Shown here in pieces: positions 54,188-62,888 of a stretch of 64,000 bases of DNA. Under the pieces are notes generated by a model. The model was not told the origin of the DNA and made no database searches. It saw nothing but the letters and a program-made list of their open reading frames with translations. Made by a program: the position numbers and the translations under genes. Origin of the DNA: Lachnospiraceae bacterium (lineage in GTDB: Bacteria > Bacillota > Clostridia > Lachnospirales > Lachnospiraceae); assembly GCA_019421365.1 (NCBI GenBank), contig JAHZFJ010000017.1:19664-83663 (forward strand), in the 5' to 3' direction. How positions within the stretch are numbered: position 1 is the stretch's first letter; every line of letters begins with the position of its first letter.

Positions 54188-54226
54188 ACACAAAAGCCCC
54201 CACAGAAAACACAATTTTCCATGAGG
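54188..54226 (-). terminator. Terminator of glyS
   Basis: Minus-strand AAGTCCTC..GAAAA pairs, with some G-U pairs, to TTTTC..GGGGGCTT, followed by TTGTG. It lies just past the glyS stop. Confidence 0.65.
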
Positions 54227-54249
54227 ACTTCTTTACTCTATTTATTTAA

Positions 54250-55638
54250 TTAGAATTCTAATTTCTTTTCAAAATACTCTTTTAAGTCAGCGATCTTAAC
54301 TCTTTCTTGTTGCATTGTATCACGATCACGAACAGTAACTGAAGCATCTTCTTCTGATTCAAAATCATAAGTGATACAGAATGGAGTTCCGATTTCGTCT
54401 TGTCTTCTATAACGTTTACCTATGTTTCCTCTATCATCGTATTCGCAGTTAAAGTATTTACTTAAATCTGCATAGATCTTTTCTGCACCTTCAGCTAATT
54501 TCTTAGACAATGGAAGTACACCAACTTTAACTGGTGCTAATGCTGGGTGGAAATGTAATACAGTACGTACATCTCCTTCGCCGATTTCTTCTTCATCATA
54601 TGCGCCACATAAGAATGCTAATGTTACACGGTCTGCACCAAGTGATGGTTCGATAACATATGGAACGTAGCGTTTGTTTTGTGTATCATCAAAGTAGCTC
54701 ATATCTTCTTTTGATACGTTCTGATGTTGTGTTAAATCATAGTCTGTTCTATCAGCGATACCCCATAATTCACCCCAACCGAATGGGAATAAGAATTCGA
54801 TATCTGTTGTTGCTTTACTATAGAAGGAAAGTTCTGCTGCATCGTGGTCACGTACACGCATCTCTTCTTCTTTCATACCAAGATCTTTTAACCATTTGAT
54901 ACAGAATTCTTTCCAATATGCAAACCATTCAAGGTCTGTATCTGGCTCACAGAAGAATTCTAATTCCATTTGTTCGAATTCTCTTGTACGGAATGTGAAG
55001 TTACCTGGAGTAATTTCGTTTCTGAATGATTTACCAACTTGGCCAATACCGAATGGAATTTTCTTTCTTGAAGTTCTTTGAACATTCTTAAAGTTTACAA
55101 AGATACCTTGTGCAGTTTCTGGTCTTAAGTAAACAGTATTTTTTGCATCTTCTGTTACACCTTGAAATGTTTTGAACATTAAGTTGAATTGACGAATATC
55201 AGTAAAGTTATGCTTTCCACAAGTTGGACAAGCAATTTGATGCTCTTCGATATATTTAGCCATCTCTTCGTTTGACCAAGAATCTACAGAACCTTCAAGA
55301 GCAATTTTGTTTTCGAACATATAGTCTTCGATAATCTTATCGGCTCTGAAACGTTCTCTACATTCTTTACAATCCATTAATGGATCAGAGAAGCTTCCTA
55401 AATGTCCTGATGCAATCCATGTTTGTGGATTCATAAGGATGGCACAATCAACACCTACATTGTATGGATTTTCTTGGATGAATTTTTTCCACCATGCTTT
55501 TTTTACGTTGTTTTTTAATTCAACACCTAGGTTACCATAATCCCAAGTATTAGCAAGCCCACCATAGATTTCGGATCCAGGGTAAACGAATCCTCTCGCT
55601 TTGGCTAATGCTACAATTTTTTCCATTGTCTTTTCCAT
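54250..55638 (-). CDS. glyS: Glycyl-tRNA synthetase, single-chain (alpha2) type
   Basis: Class II aminoacyl-tRNA synthetase of 462 residues charging tRNA-Gly. Seen: FVYPGSEIYGGLANTWDYG near the N-terminus; motif 2 region FRNEITPGNFTFRTREFEQM; and motif 3 region EPSLGADRVTLAFL. An anticodon-binding domain fills the last ~100 residues. This is the homodimeric type, not the alpha/beta GlyQ-GlyS type of many bacteria. The upstream gap (about 140 bp) is too short for, and shows no sign of, a T-box leader. Confidence 0.96.
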   Translation of the reverse strand: MEKTMEKIVALAKARGFVYPGSEIYGGLANTWDYGNLGVELKNNVKKAWWKKFIQENPYNVGVDCAILMNPQTWIASGHLGSFSDPLMDCKECRERFRADKIIEDYMFENKIALEGSVDSWSNEEMAKYIEEHQIACPTCGKHNFTDIRQFNLMFKTFQGVTEDAKNTVYLRPETAQGIFVNFKNVQRTSRKKIPFGIGQVGKSFRNEITPGNFTFRTREFEQMELEFFCEPDTDLEWFAYWKEFCIKWLKDLGMKEEEMRVRDHDAAELSFYSKATTDIEFLFPFGWGELWGIADRTDYDLTQHQNVSKEDMSYFDDTQNKRYVPYVIEPSLGADRVTLAFLCGAYDEEEIGEGDVRTVLHFHPALAPVKVGVLPLSKKLAEGAEKIYADLSKYFNCEYDDRGNIGKRYRRQDEIGTPFCITYDFESEEDASVTVRDRDTMQQERVKIADLKEYFEKKLEF

Positions 55639-55778
55639 TTGCTATTCAACCTCTCAAATCTTTTTTATATATCTTTTTCTATATTTATCTGAAATTATAT
55701 ATGATATTTTTATGTTTGTCCAATCTAATATTATAATAAAGTAAATTCAAGTCTAAATCCTTCATTTAGTCTCTTATT

Positions 55779-56387
55779 TTACTTCTTTTTTGCAAACACT
55801 ACGACAGTTATGTTTTCTCCGCTGGCTTGCAATACATTTTTATCTACTTTTTCAGCATTACTATAATATAAGATGGTTCCATCAATTTTAATCTCTAACG
55901 GTTCCTGAATGATTAGTACAGTCGCATCTTCCTTATTAAGAGCAGTTTCTCTTGATACAGTATCACCACTTTTGACTTCTACAAACTCTGATAAAGTAAG
56001 AATAGAATCCTCCTGCAATGCCTGAGATGTAGTAAGTAACTTGGCACTTATTCCATTAAAAATAGAATAATCATCTATATCATTATAATTGAATACAACG
56101 CTTGCTTTTTTATCAGCAACATGAATTGAATGCATTTTTATTTGGTCTTCTCCATTCTTCTCGTTGTAATCAGTTACTTCTTCTTTAATAAATGTTTCTA
56201 ATTCTTCCTGGCTATAATATTCCTTATCAAAATCCTCAACTATCGACGATTGCACCGTGTTATCTTCCTTTATTACTATTGTGTTCGTAGTAACATCCTC
56301 AGCTGTGATTGACACTTTGTTCTTCCCACAACCAGTCATTACTACAAGAATTAATGTTCCTAACAGCACAAGTGTAATCCTTTTCAT
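55779..56387 (-). CDS. Unknown lipoprotein
   Basis: Exported lipoprotein of 202 residues: signal peptide ending in lipobox VVMTGCGKN (Cys at about 20), then a soluble, acidic domain with no recognised fold. It has repeated strand-like stretches (VSITAEDVTTNTIVIKED; KASVVFNYNDIDDY; TVLIIQEPLEIKIDGTILYY). It lies between recO and glyS on the same strand and may be transcribed with recO. I do not recognise the family and assign no function. Confidence 0.8.
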   Translation of the reverse strand: MKRITLVLLGTLILVVMTGCGKNKVSITAEDVTTNTIVIKEDNTVQSSIVEDFDKEYYSQEELETFIKEEVTDYNEKNGEDQIKMHSIHVADKKASVVFNYNDIDDYSIFNGISAKLLTTSQALQEDSILTLSEFVEVKSGDTVSRETALNKEDATVLIIQEPLEIKIDGTILYYSNAEKVDKNVLQASGENITVVVFAKKK

Positions 56388-56465
56388 TCAGTTGTACCTC
56401 CCCCATTCGTTATATATCCATCCCCTGTAATTGTAACCTTAAATAACCATATTTTCAATAACTAT

Positions 56466-57215
56466 TTATAACATATCTAGCATTTCCAAGGTTTTGAATT
56501 CCTTATCAATATACATTGTTAGATAATGTTTCATACAATAACGTAGTTCTGCTAATACCGAATCGGATACCGTAAACGTATATAGTTTTTCAATATTTGA
56601 TGCAATAATAAACTGCATTGCATAAATCGTAGAATCTTGTAGATGCATAACACGCCCTACCTTCGTTAAGCAATCAGAACAAACCAATCCTCCGCTAGAT
56701 AAACTTAACGCATTTAATTGCTCCTTCTTACCACACTTAACACATTCAAATACTTGAACCGCTTCACCGTTCAATGTCATAATTTTAAGTTCGAATATGT
56801 ATCGGATTAGAGTATATGGTATAGTTCCTTTCGTTAGCGCTCGTAACGATTGGTAGAGGAGTTTTAATATGGCCGATTCATCCACGTTCTCTCTTGTAAG
56901 ATAATCCGCAAATTCACAAAAATACAGCCCATACGTAACTGCCTCTAAGTTATTACGTAGCTCAACAAAGTAATTCTGTACATCGCACCCGTTTACCTGG
57001 TAGGACGTTCTTCCTTCATAAACTGTAAATTGACCAAATGTGAACGGTTGGGCACACGCAAGTAAGGCGCTATTTTGTTTCCTAGCGCCTTTTGCAAATG
57101 CTGTTATCTTTCCACGTTCTTTTGTTAAAAGAACAACCCTCTTATCATACTCACCAACTGGCATTGAAGCTAGTACTATTCCCGTTACAATCACTGGTGA
57201 AACCACTTTCTCCAC
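56466..57215 (-). CDS. recO: DNA repair protein RecO
   Basis: Recombination mediator of 249 residues that helps load RecA at gaps with RecF and RecR. Seen: an N-terminal OB fold (VIVTGIVLASMPVGEYDKRV, LLTKERGKITAFAKGARK) and a C-terminal helical domain with the zinc finger CVKCGKKE..CSDC. The start is GTG at 57215, inside the end of the yqzL-like frame; a second GTG three codons on is an alternative. Gene order era-yqzL-recO is conserved in Firmicutes. Confidence 0.93.
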   Translation of the reverse strand: MEKVVSPVIVTGIVLASMPVGEYDKRVVLLTKERGKITAFAKGARKQNSALLACAQPFTFGQFTVYEGRTSYQVNGCDVQNYFVELRNNLEAVTYGLYFCEFADYLTRENVDESAILKLLYQSLRALTKGTIPYTLIRYIFELKIMTLNGEAVQVFECVKCGKKEQLNALSLSSGGLVCSDCLTKVGRVMHLQDSTIYAMQFIIASNIEKLYTFTVSDSVLAELRYCMKHYLTMYIDKEFKTLEMLDML

Positions 57216-57342
57216 CTTCTCTAACTTGATTATTTGATTCCTCTACATCATTCATTTGCTCGCTTGTACAAGCAACATAATTCAAATAGTCCGAAATATT
57301 TCCTGACTTTTCAAACTCTGACCAATAATTTTCTTTTTTCAT
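57151..57342 (-). CDS. YqzL-like small protein
   Basis: Frame of 63 residues starting MKKENYWSEFEKSGNISDYL, the pattern of the ~47-residue YqzL proteins found between era and recO in Firmicutes (a Trp/Phe near the N-terminus, then SGxIxxYL). The frame runs 65 bp into recO, and its last ~20 residues are probably dictated by the recO frame. Function unknown. The conserved position is the main support. Confidence 0.65.
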   Translation of the reverse strand: MKKENYWSEFEKSGNISDYLNYVACTSEQMNDVEESNNQVREGGESGFTSDCNGNSTSFNASW

Positions 57343-57501
57343 ATATTAGCGCCCCCTAATTCTATGGTAACTATTCTGTTTATTGACTTAATTATTTTGA
57401 ATAGTTACTTTATGTTCTCTCATAAACAACGTTATTGTTGTTCTATTCATTAGGTTGCCCATTTCTGTACTACCTTATTCTAATTTTTTATGATTCACTA
57501 A

Positions 57502-58410
57502 TTATTCGATCTCTCGTTTGCTATATCCATAATTCTTAAGTAAGAAGTCGCTGTCTCTCCAATCTTTCTTAACTTTCACCCATAATTGAAGGTTTACTTT
57601 CATATCAAGTAAATTTTCAATTTCTTGACGAGCTAATGTTCCGATTTTCTTTAACATTGCTCCTTGCTTACCAATAACGATACCCTTATGAGAATCTCTT
57701 TCACAAACAATCGTAGCATCAATGTCCACAATATTGCCCTTCTTACGTTCCTTCATGCTTTCTATAGACACTGCTATACCATGAGGAATCTCTTCATCAA
57801 GAAGACGAAGTGCCTTTTCACGTATTAATTCTGCAACAATTTGTCTTTCCGGTTGATCTGTTATTGTATCTTCATCGTAGAATTGTGGACCTTCTGGAAG
57901 ATAATTAAAGATTGCTTTCATTAAATTTTCTTTGTTTTCACCATTAAGTGCTGATACTGGTACGATTTCTGCAAAATTACAGATATCTTTGTATGCAGCA
58001 ATAAATGTTAATATTTCTTCCTTCTTAACTGTATCAATCTTATTAATTACTAAGATAATTGGAGTTTTAACACGTGTTAATTGTTCTGCAATGTGTCTTT
58101 CACCTGCTCCGATGAAGGTTGAAGGCTCAACTAACCATAAGATTACATCTACTTCATTCAATGTTCTTTCTGCTACTGTTACCATATATTCTCCAAGCTT
58201 GTTTTTTGCTTTATGAATACCTGGTGTATCAACAAAGATAATTTGTCCGTCTTCACATGTATATACTGTTTGAATACGATTTCTCGTTGTTTGTGGTTTA
58301 TCCGATGTAATCGCAATCTTTTGACCTATTATTTGATTCATAAGTGTAGACTTACCAACATTTGGCCTACCTATTAATGTAACAAAACCTGATTTATATA
58401 TATTCTTCAT
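57502..58410 (-). CDS. era: GTPase Era
   Basis: Ribosome-assembly GTPase of 302 residues that binds 16S rRNA near its 3' end. Seen: G1 GRPNVGKST, G3 FVDTPGIHKAK, G4 VINKIDTVK, G5 VSALNGENK, then a C-terminal KH domain (about 210-300, GIVIGKQGAMLKKIGTLARQ). Full length. First of the era-yqzL-recO group; the gap of about 160 nt before yqzL shows no terminator. Confidence 0.96.
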   Translation of the reverse strand: MKNIYKSGFVTLIGRPNVGKSTLMNQIIGQKIAITSDKPQTTRNRIQTVYTCEDGQIIFVDTPGIHKAKNKLGEYMVTVAERTLNEVDVILWLVEPSTFIGAGERHIAEQLTRVKTPIILVINKIDTVKKEEILTFIAAYKDICNFAEIVPVSALNGENKENLMKAIFNYLPEGPQFYDEDTITDQPERQIVAELIREKALRLLDEEIPHGIAVSIESMKERKKGNIVDIDATIVCERDSHKGIVIGKQGAMLKKIGTLARQEIENLLDMKVNLQLWVKVKKDWRDSDFLLKNYGYSKREIE

Positions 58411-58464
58411 TCTATGCCATGCTTATCACAATTCTCTTGCGATATTGCCATATTATTAACTTAA

Positions 58465-58522
58465 AGTGTGAAAGGTGGCAACGCATGGTTCCTTTCTTTA
58501 GTGTAGTTTTACCTTTCACACT
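58465..58522 (-). terminator. Hairpin after the M16C protease gene
   Basis: AGTGTGAAAGGT and its exact complement enclose a 34-nt loop between the protease stop and era. The U-tract on the minus strand is poor, so read-through into era is possible. Confidence 0.5.
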
Positions 58523-58531
58523 ATCATTTCT

Positions 58532-61474
58532 TTATATGAGACTTTTTATATCTCCAAACATATCTGCGTTATCCTGTAATTTCGTTTCATTACCGATTAC
58601 ACATAAGTTGTTGTCTGCAAGAATTGCTTTAACTAAACCTGCTAAAGCACGAATATCTTCCTTTGAAGCAGATAGAATCTGATCTCTTTCTCTTTGGAAA
58701 TCCATTGTTGTCATATCACTTAGATATGATGCAAGAGAACGACCACCCTTTGCGGCTGGATTTAATGGTGTATCTACATTACTGATTGTTCCAATAATAT
58801 ATTTTGTCATATCACGATCATCTACGTCAAAGTTGGCGATATAGTCAACAACTTGATCATAGATCATATTCGTTTCTTTGAGGTTAGGATCACGGTACGA
58901 TGTAAAATATCCATTACCATCGAAACTAAATCCACACATAGCGCCATAAGCTCCGCCTTTAACACGAATATTATTCCACAGATAATCAAAGCTTAAGATA
59001 GACTTAAGAACACGTAATACCCCAGTGTAGGAATAGCCATCTTCTCTATAATTACCAGTACGAGCTACATATTGAACCTTAGATGCTGTCTTGAAACCTT
59101 CATTCAACTTCTTACAGTCAAACTTACCTAATGAGGTATTAATCTGTGCATCACTTAATCTGTCGATGAAAGGTTTAATAAATGGATCAAATAGTTGATA
59201 TCCCTCATCATCCGCAGTAATACTTAATAATACCGTATCTTTTCTAAATAAGCAATCCTTAACTTGCTCTAAATTATTAGTAATTTCTTCTTGTTTATTA
59301 TCAAAATCATTTACAAGGCTCTCAATAAATCTGTAATAGGAGATTCCACTTGTTAATTCATCAAACATGGCCGCTTGTGAATAGTACGAAGTAGCACGGC
59401 TTACCGCAATAGAATGTCCAGAAGAATTTAATCGCATCTGAAGACGTGATTTAATTTCCATTAATATCTCAAGCATTCTCTTACGATCACCAAGTTTACT
59501 TTCATGAATAATCTCATTTAGTAACTCCATTGCCATACCAAGTTCTTGATACAATACTTTTACTTTGAATGCAAGAACTGGTTTGTAGTTTGTAATATCG
59601 TTTTTCTTCACATAAGTGCTAATGAACGTATTAATTCCACCAGTATGGATATTGATTTCATTGAATAATTCTAGGAAGCTGTGTTTTTCAGTATCCACAT
59701 AACCAAGGAATGTTGACAATAATCCTATATAAGGAACCAAATCATTTGGTACGTATTTAGCATCGAACAATACTCTTAGATAAGCAATTTGGTTGGTAAA
59801 GATATCATGTTGTACAATAGTTGTGGTATCAACCATCTTAATCTTATTATAGATTGGTTGTGCTTCTTTACCTATATCTTCTCTTGCAAGTAAAGGAATA
59901 GACTGTAATTCCTCCGCAGTTGAAGACTGTTCTTGATATCTTGTTAATTCTTTGGTATTCTCAATAATTTGATTAATCATATCATCACTAAGGCTTGCCT
60001 TATATGAATCAAGTTTCTTCTTAATCTCTTCTTCAACTTTTGCTGTCAAGCCAATTTCAGGTTTAACTATGACTACACTCACATGGGTATTATCAATAAG
60101 ATATTGCCTAATTAAATCTTCAAAATATCCACTACCAATCTGCTCTTTTAAGAATGCGAATATCTTATTTGCTTCCATATGAGCAAATGGTTTTGCATCA
60201 TCGTATAGCCAACTTTCAAGTAATTGAATACCATACATAAGTCCTTTTGGAAACTGCCCAAAATCTGCTTCTCTGTATTTGAATTCATAGAAATTAATAG
60301 CCGCGCGCAATGCCTTTTCATCAATTCCATCTTTTACAATCTTCGCTAATGTCTCATCAATAACATCAAGGAACTTATCCTTATCACTTTCATTAGCATT
60401 CTTTGCTATAATACTGAACATTGGTTGCATAATACTGCTATCATAGTCACTTAGGATATCTTGACCAATCTTGGCATCGAGTATTGCTTGCTTTAATGGT
60501 GCTCCTGGCGCACTAAGAAGTACATATTCAAGTATCTTCATAGACATAACTAATTTAGCATCTAATGAAGTACCCACTACTGCGTTATAACTTACATACG
60601 TATTATTATCAACTGGCTCTTCTGCTGAGATGGAGTAGCTAGTTACAACTTCTTTTGGTTTATCAAATGATTTTTGTATATCAATATGAGAATCCACATT
60701 TATTTGATCAAAATCTGATAAATACTCTTTGTCTAACCAGTTAAGTTTTTCTTCTATATCCATATTACCGTAGAGATAGATATAGCTATTTACTGGATGA
60801 TAGTACTTCTTATGAAAATCTAAGAATTCCTCATAGGATAAGTCAGGAATGTTGTCAGGGTCCCCGCCAGATTCCGTTCCATAAGCAGTATCAGGGAACA
60901 AGGATTTCTTAATCAAACGAAATAAAACTTGCTCAGGAGAAGAAAAAGCTCCTTTCATCTCGTTATATACAATACCGTTAATCTTTAAATCATCCTCTTT
61001 GTTCTCTAATTCGTAATGCCAACCTTCCTGTTCAAAGATCTGTTTTTTGTTATAGATGTTTGGATATAAAACAGCATCCATATATACATGCATTAAATTT
61101 TGAAAATCTTTATCATTACAACTTGCGATTGGATAAATTGTTTTATCAGGATACGTTATAGCATTAAGGAAAGTATTCAATGAGCCTTTCTCTAATTCAA
61201 TAAAAGGGTCCTTAACTGGAAAATTCTTCGATCCACATAAAACTGTATGCTCTACAATATGAGCTGCACCAGTTGAATCCATTGGTGGTGTTTTAAATCC
61301 AACGAAGAATACCTTGTTATCATCATCATTAGACATTACAACAACACGAGCTCCACTTTTCTTATGTTTTAATATAATTCCTAATGTTTTTAATTCATCT
61401 AAAGATTGAGATGTTACAATTTCGTATTGAGACATGGTATTTAATTCATCAACACTTTTTATATTTTTTGACAT
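58532..61474 (-). CDS. M16C insulinase-type zinc peptidase
   Basis: Large protease of 980 residues in the presequence-protease (PreP/Cym1) subfamily, built from four M16-type domains that form a closed chamber. The inverted zinc motif is H72-x-x-E75-H76 (AAHIVEHTVLCGSK), with the third ligand expected in the NEMKGAFSSPE region near 170. No signal peptide, so cytoplasmic peptide degradation is likely. AGGAGGAA precedes the ATG. It is divergent from the cold-shock gene and upstream of era. Confidence 0.93.
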   Translation of the reverse strand: MSKNIKSVDELNTMSQYEIVTSQSLDELKTLGIILKHKKSGARVVVMSNDDDNKVFFVGFKTPPMDSTGAAHIVEHTVLCGSKNFPVKDPFIELEKGSLNTFLNAITYPDKTIYPIASCNDKDFQNLMHVYMDAVLYPNIYNKKQIFEQEGWHYELENKEDDLKINGIVYNEMKGAFSSPEQVLFRLIKKSLFPDTAYGTESGGDPDNIPDLSYEEFLDFHKKYYHPVNSYIYLYGNMDIEEKLNWLDKEYLSDFDQINVDSHIDIQKSFDKPKEVVTSYSISAEEPVDNNTYVSYNAVVGTSLDAKLVMSMKILEYVLLSAPGAPLKQAILDAKIGQDILSDYDSSIMQPMFSIIAKNANESDKDKFLDVIDETLAKIVKDGIDEKALRAAINFYEFKYREADFGQFPKGLMYGIQLLESWLYDDAKPFAHMEANKIFAFLKEQIGSGYFEDLIRQYLIDNTHVSVVIVKPEIGLTAKVEEEIKKKLDSYKASLSDDMINQIIENTKELTRYQEQSSTAEELQSIPLLAREDIGKEAQPIYNKIKMVDTTTIVQHDIFTNQIAYLRVLFDAKYVPNDLVPYIGLLSTFLGYVDTEKHSFLELFNEINIHTGGINTFISTYVKKNDITNYKPVLAFKVKVLYQELGMAMELLNEIIHESKLGDRKRMLEILMEIKSRLQMRLNSSGHSIAVSRATSYYSQAAMFDELTSGISYYRFIESLVNDFDNKQEEITNNLEQVKDCLFRKDTVLLSITADDEGYQLFDPFIKPFIDRLSDAQINTSLGKFDCKKLNEGFKTASKVQYVARTGNYREDGYSYTGVLRVLKSILSFDYLWNNIRVKGGAYGAMCGFSFDGNGYFTSYRDPNLKETNMIYDQVVDYIANFDVDDRDMTKYIIGTISNVDTPLNPAAKGGRSLASYLSDMTTMDFQRERDQILSASKEDIRALAGLVKAILADNNLCVIGNETKLQDNADMFGDIKSLI

Positions 61475-61882
61475 TCTGTAGTTCCTCCTAAATTCTGAAT
61501 GGTCGATGGAACCATCATCCTAGGTCAACGCACTGCCAACCTTGATACAATTATGCAACTAACACATAAATCCAATAAACTTCTATATTTTTTCATCAAT
61601 ATCAGTATTTACCATCGATTACGATTATAGCATACTACTTACATTTTGTCACCAAAACCCCATATTTAAACGCTTTTGATATATTTTTTTTTAATGGTTT
61701 TTTCTCTTGATAAATTGACTTTTTTCGATGTTTATGGTAAATTTAAGTATAGCTTTTCATTATGTCGAAGGCTTCTCTTTGAACTTTGTTCAAATTAACC
61801 ATCGGCTTTCCATTAAGGATATGATTTGTCTAAATCAGAGAGGGATATAATACCCGCTATAATGTATTAGGAGGCACTATTT
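61475..61882. other. 408-bp divergent promoter region (M16C / cold shock)
   Basis: Holds a GATGGTTCCATC palindrome near the M16C start, a TTTGAAC..GTTCAAA repeat (about 61779-61795), and two TATAAT hexamers (61846-61851 and 61858-61863) close before the cold-shock gene. No ORF was seen. A structured cold-shock leader is possible, but I cannot define its start. Confidence 0.5.
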
Positions 61883-62083
61883 ATGAAAAACGGTACTGTA
61901 AAATGGTTTAATGCTAGCAAGGGATTTGGATTCATTACTGATGAAGAAGGAAAAGATATCTTCGTTCACTTCTCAGCTTTACAAATGGATGGATTCAAAG
62001 TTCTTGACGAAGGTGACAAAGTTGAATTTGAAGTTGTTGATGGTGATAAAGGACCTCAAGCTACTAACGTAGTTAAACTATAA
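61883..62083 (+). CDS. Cold shock protein, CspA family
   Basis: Five-stranded OB-fold nucleic-acid chaperone of 66 residues. RNP1 is KGFGFI and RNP2 is IFVHFSAL. The N-terminus MKNGTVKWFN is typical. It melts RNA structure in the cytoplasm. A strong AGGAGG lies 9 nt before the ATG, and a terminator follows directly. Confidence 0.97.
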   Translation: MKNGTVKWFNASKGFGFITDEEGKDIFVHFSALQMDGFKVLDEGDKVEFEVVDGDKGPQATNVVKL

Positions 62084-62103
62084 AATCAATAATATGTTAC
62101 ATA

Positions 62104-62140
62104 AAAGAGGTGGGAAAATTATTTTCTCCACCTCTTTATC
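62104..62140 (+). terminator. Terminator of the cold shock gene
   Basis: AAAGAGGTGG pairs with CCACCTCTTT, with an inner GAAAA/TTTTC, followed by a T-rich stretch. Confidence 0.85.
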
Positions 62141-62173
62141 ATTTCTCTACCCATGTTCTTGCATACTCTAGAA

Positions 62174-62365
62174 TTACTTAATTTCTTCCGGATTCTTAAC
62201 TATTAAAGATTCTACTTTACCACAAGAATCACAAAAATTAATTAATAAATCCGATCCTCCAATCCCTACCTTTGAGTCCAAAGAATGAACAGAGGCAATT
62301 CCAAAAACCTTACCTGTCTTGTAACTACTATTACCACATTTACTACAAACTTGTATTGATTCCAT
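62174..62365 (-). CDS. Small zinc-ribbon protein
   Basis: Protein of 63 residues with two CxxC pairs, VCSKCGNSSYKTG at the N-terminus and NFCDSCGKVESL near 45-55, which would hold one zinc ion. AAGGAGG lies 6-7 nt before the ATG. It resembles short nucleic-acid-binding zinc ribbons common in Firmicutes, but the family is not certain and no partner gene adjoins it. Confidence 0.75.
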   Translation of the reverse strand: MESIQVCSKCGNSSYKTGKVFGIASVHSLDSKVGIGGSDLLINFCDSCGKVESLIVKNPEEIK

Positions 62366-62539
62366 ATTACTCCTCCTTGATTAAGTTTCTCAAACATACT
62401 ATCATAACCTTCCATTATTTTCAACTCATTGGTTTCAATAGTATTTTTCATCTATATTATCCCATTTAAATTTATGGTATATTTATTTCGTTAATTTAAA
62501 ATTCAAAAAGGATAGTGTGAAAAACGAATTGATTTTCTT

Positions 62540-62815
62540 ATGTATTTTCTTGTTTCTCCACTTCCTATTGTAATAATTGCTGACTTTATAATTAATATTC
62601 TTATGAAGAAAGCATTCATCACAAGTCACGCTAGATCTTCGTTTGACTTTGATGAAGCAAGAGGCTTGATTTCTTCTTATCCTTTATTAATTTCTCTATC
62701 TAAAAACATATTTCCTGAGTATGCTAAGCGTTCTTTTATTCCTTGTTGGTTTTATGTTTTTATTAGTTGCATTCCAGCAATAATACGGATATATAGGCCT
62801 ACAAAATTATATTAA
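62540..62815 (+). CDS. Possible small hydrophobic protein
   Basis: Frame of 91 residues: MYFLVSPLPIVIIADFIINI (membrane-like), then a charged middle (SHARSSFDFDEARGLISS) and a second hydrophobic segment (CWFYVFISCIPAIIRIY). There is no good ribosome site at this ATG. A GTG with AAAAAGGA at about 62517 opens another frame (KNELIFLCIF), so a frameshift may separate the true start from this frame. A strong terminator directly follows, which supports transcription. Function unknown. Confidence 0.4.
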   Translation: MYFLVSPLPIVIIADFIINILMKKAFITSHARSSFDFDEARGLISSYPLLISLSKNIFPEYAKRSFIPCWFYVFISCIPAIIRIYRPTKLY

Positions 62816-62816
62816 A

Positions 62817-62867
62817 AAGCTGAAAACCAAATGCCTTCATGTAACGTTGCATTTGGTTTTCAGCCTT
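62817..62867. terminator. Bidirectional terminator
   Basis: AGCTGAAAACCAAATGC pairs with GCATTTGGTTTTCAGC, with T-runs on both sides. It separates the small hydrophobic ORF from the convergent FtsX-like gene. Confidence 0.9.
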
Positions 62868-62888
62868 TTCTTATATTTACACCGCCAG

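Larger units (their letters stand above)
53436..54249. other. 814-bp gap upstream of ppdK
   Basis: Holds the ppdK leader and promoter: an extended -10, TG-C-TATAAT, with the hexamer at 53662-53667 on the minus strand. It also holds a short hairpin ACATAAC..GTTATGT (about 53624-53647), a perfect 40-bp palindrome (53972-54011) and the glyS terminator (about 54188-54226). A 26-codon minus-strand frame (54035-54115) has no ribosome site. Otherwise very AT-rich. Confidence 0.6.

Noticed and set aside
55639..55778. T-box leader expected upstream of a glycyl-tRNA synthetase
   Set aside because: The gap is only 140 bp and AT-rich, with no specifier stem, T-box sequence or terminator.
61475..61882. 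Structured cold-shock 5' leader
   Set aside because: Short repeats exist, but I could not define a start site or a cold-shock leader motif, so it is only described as a promoter region.
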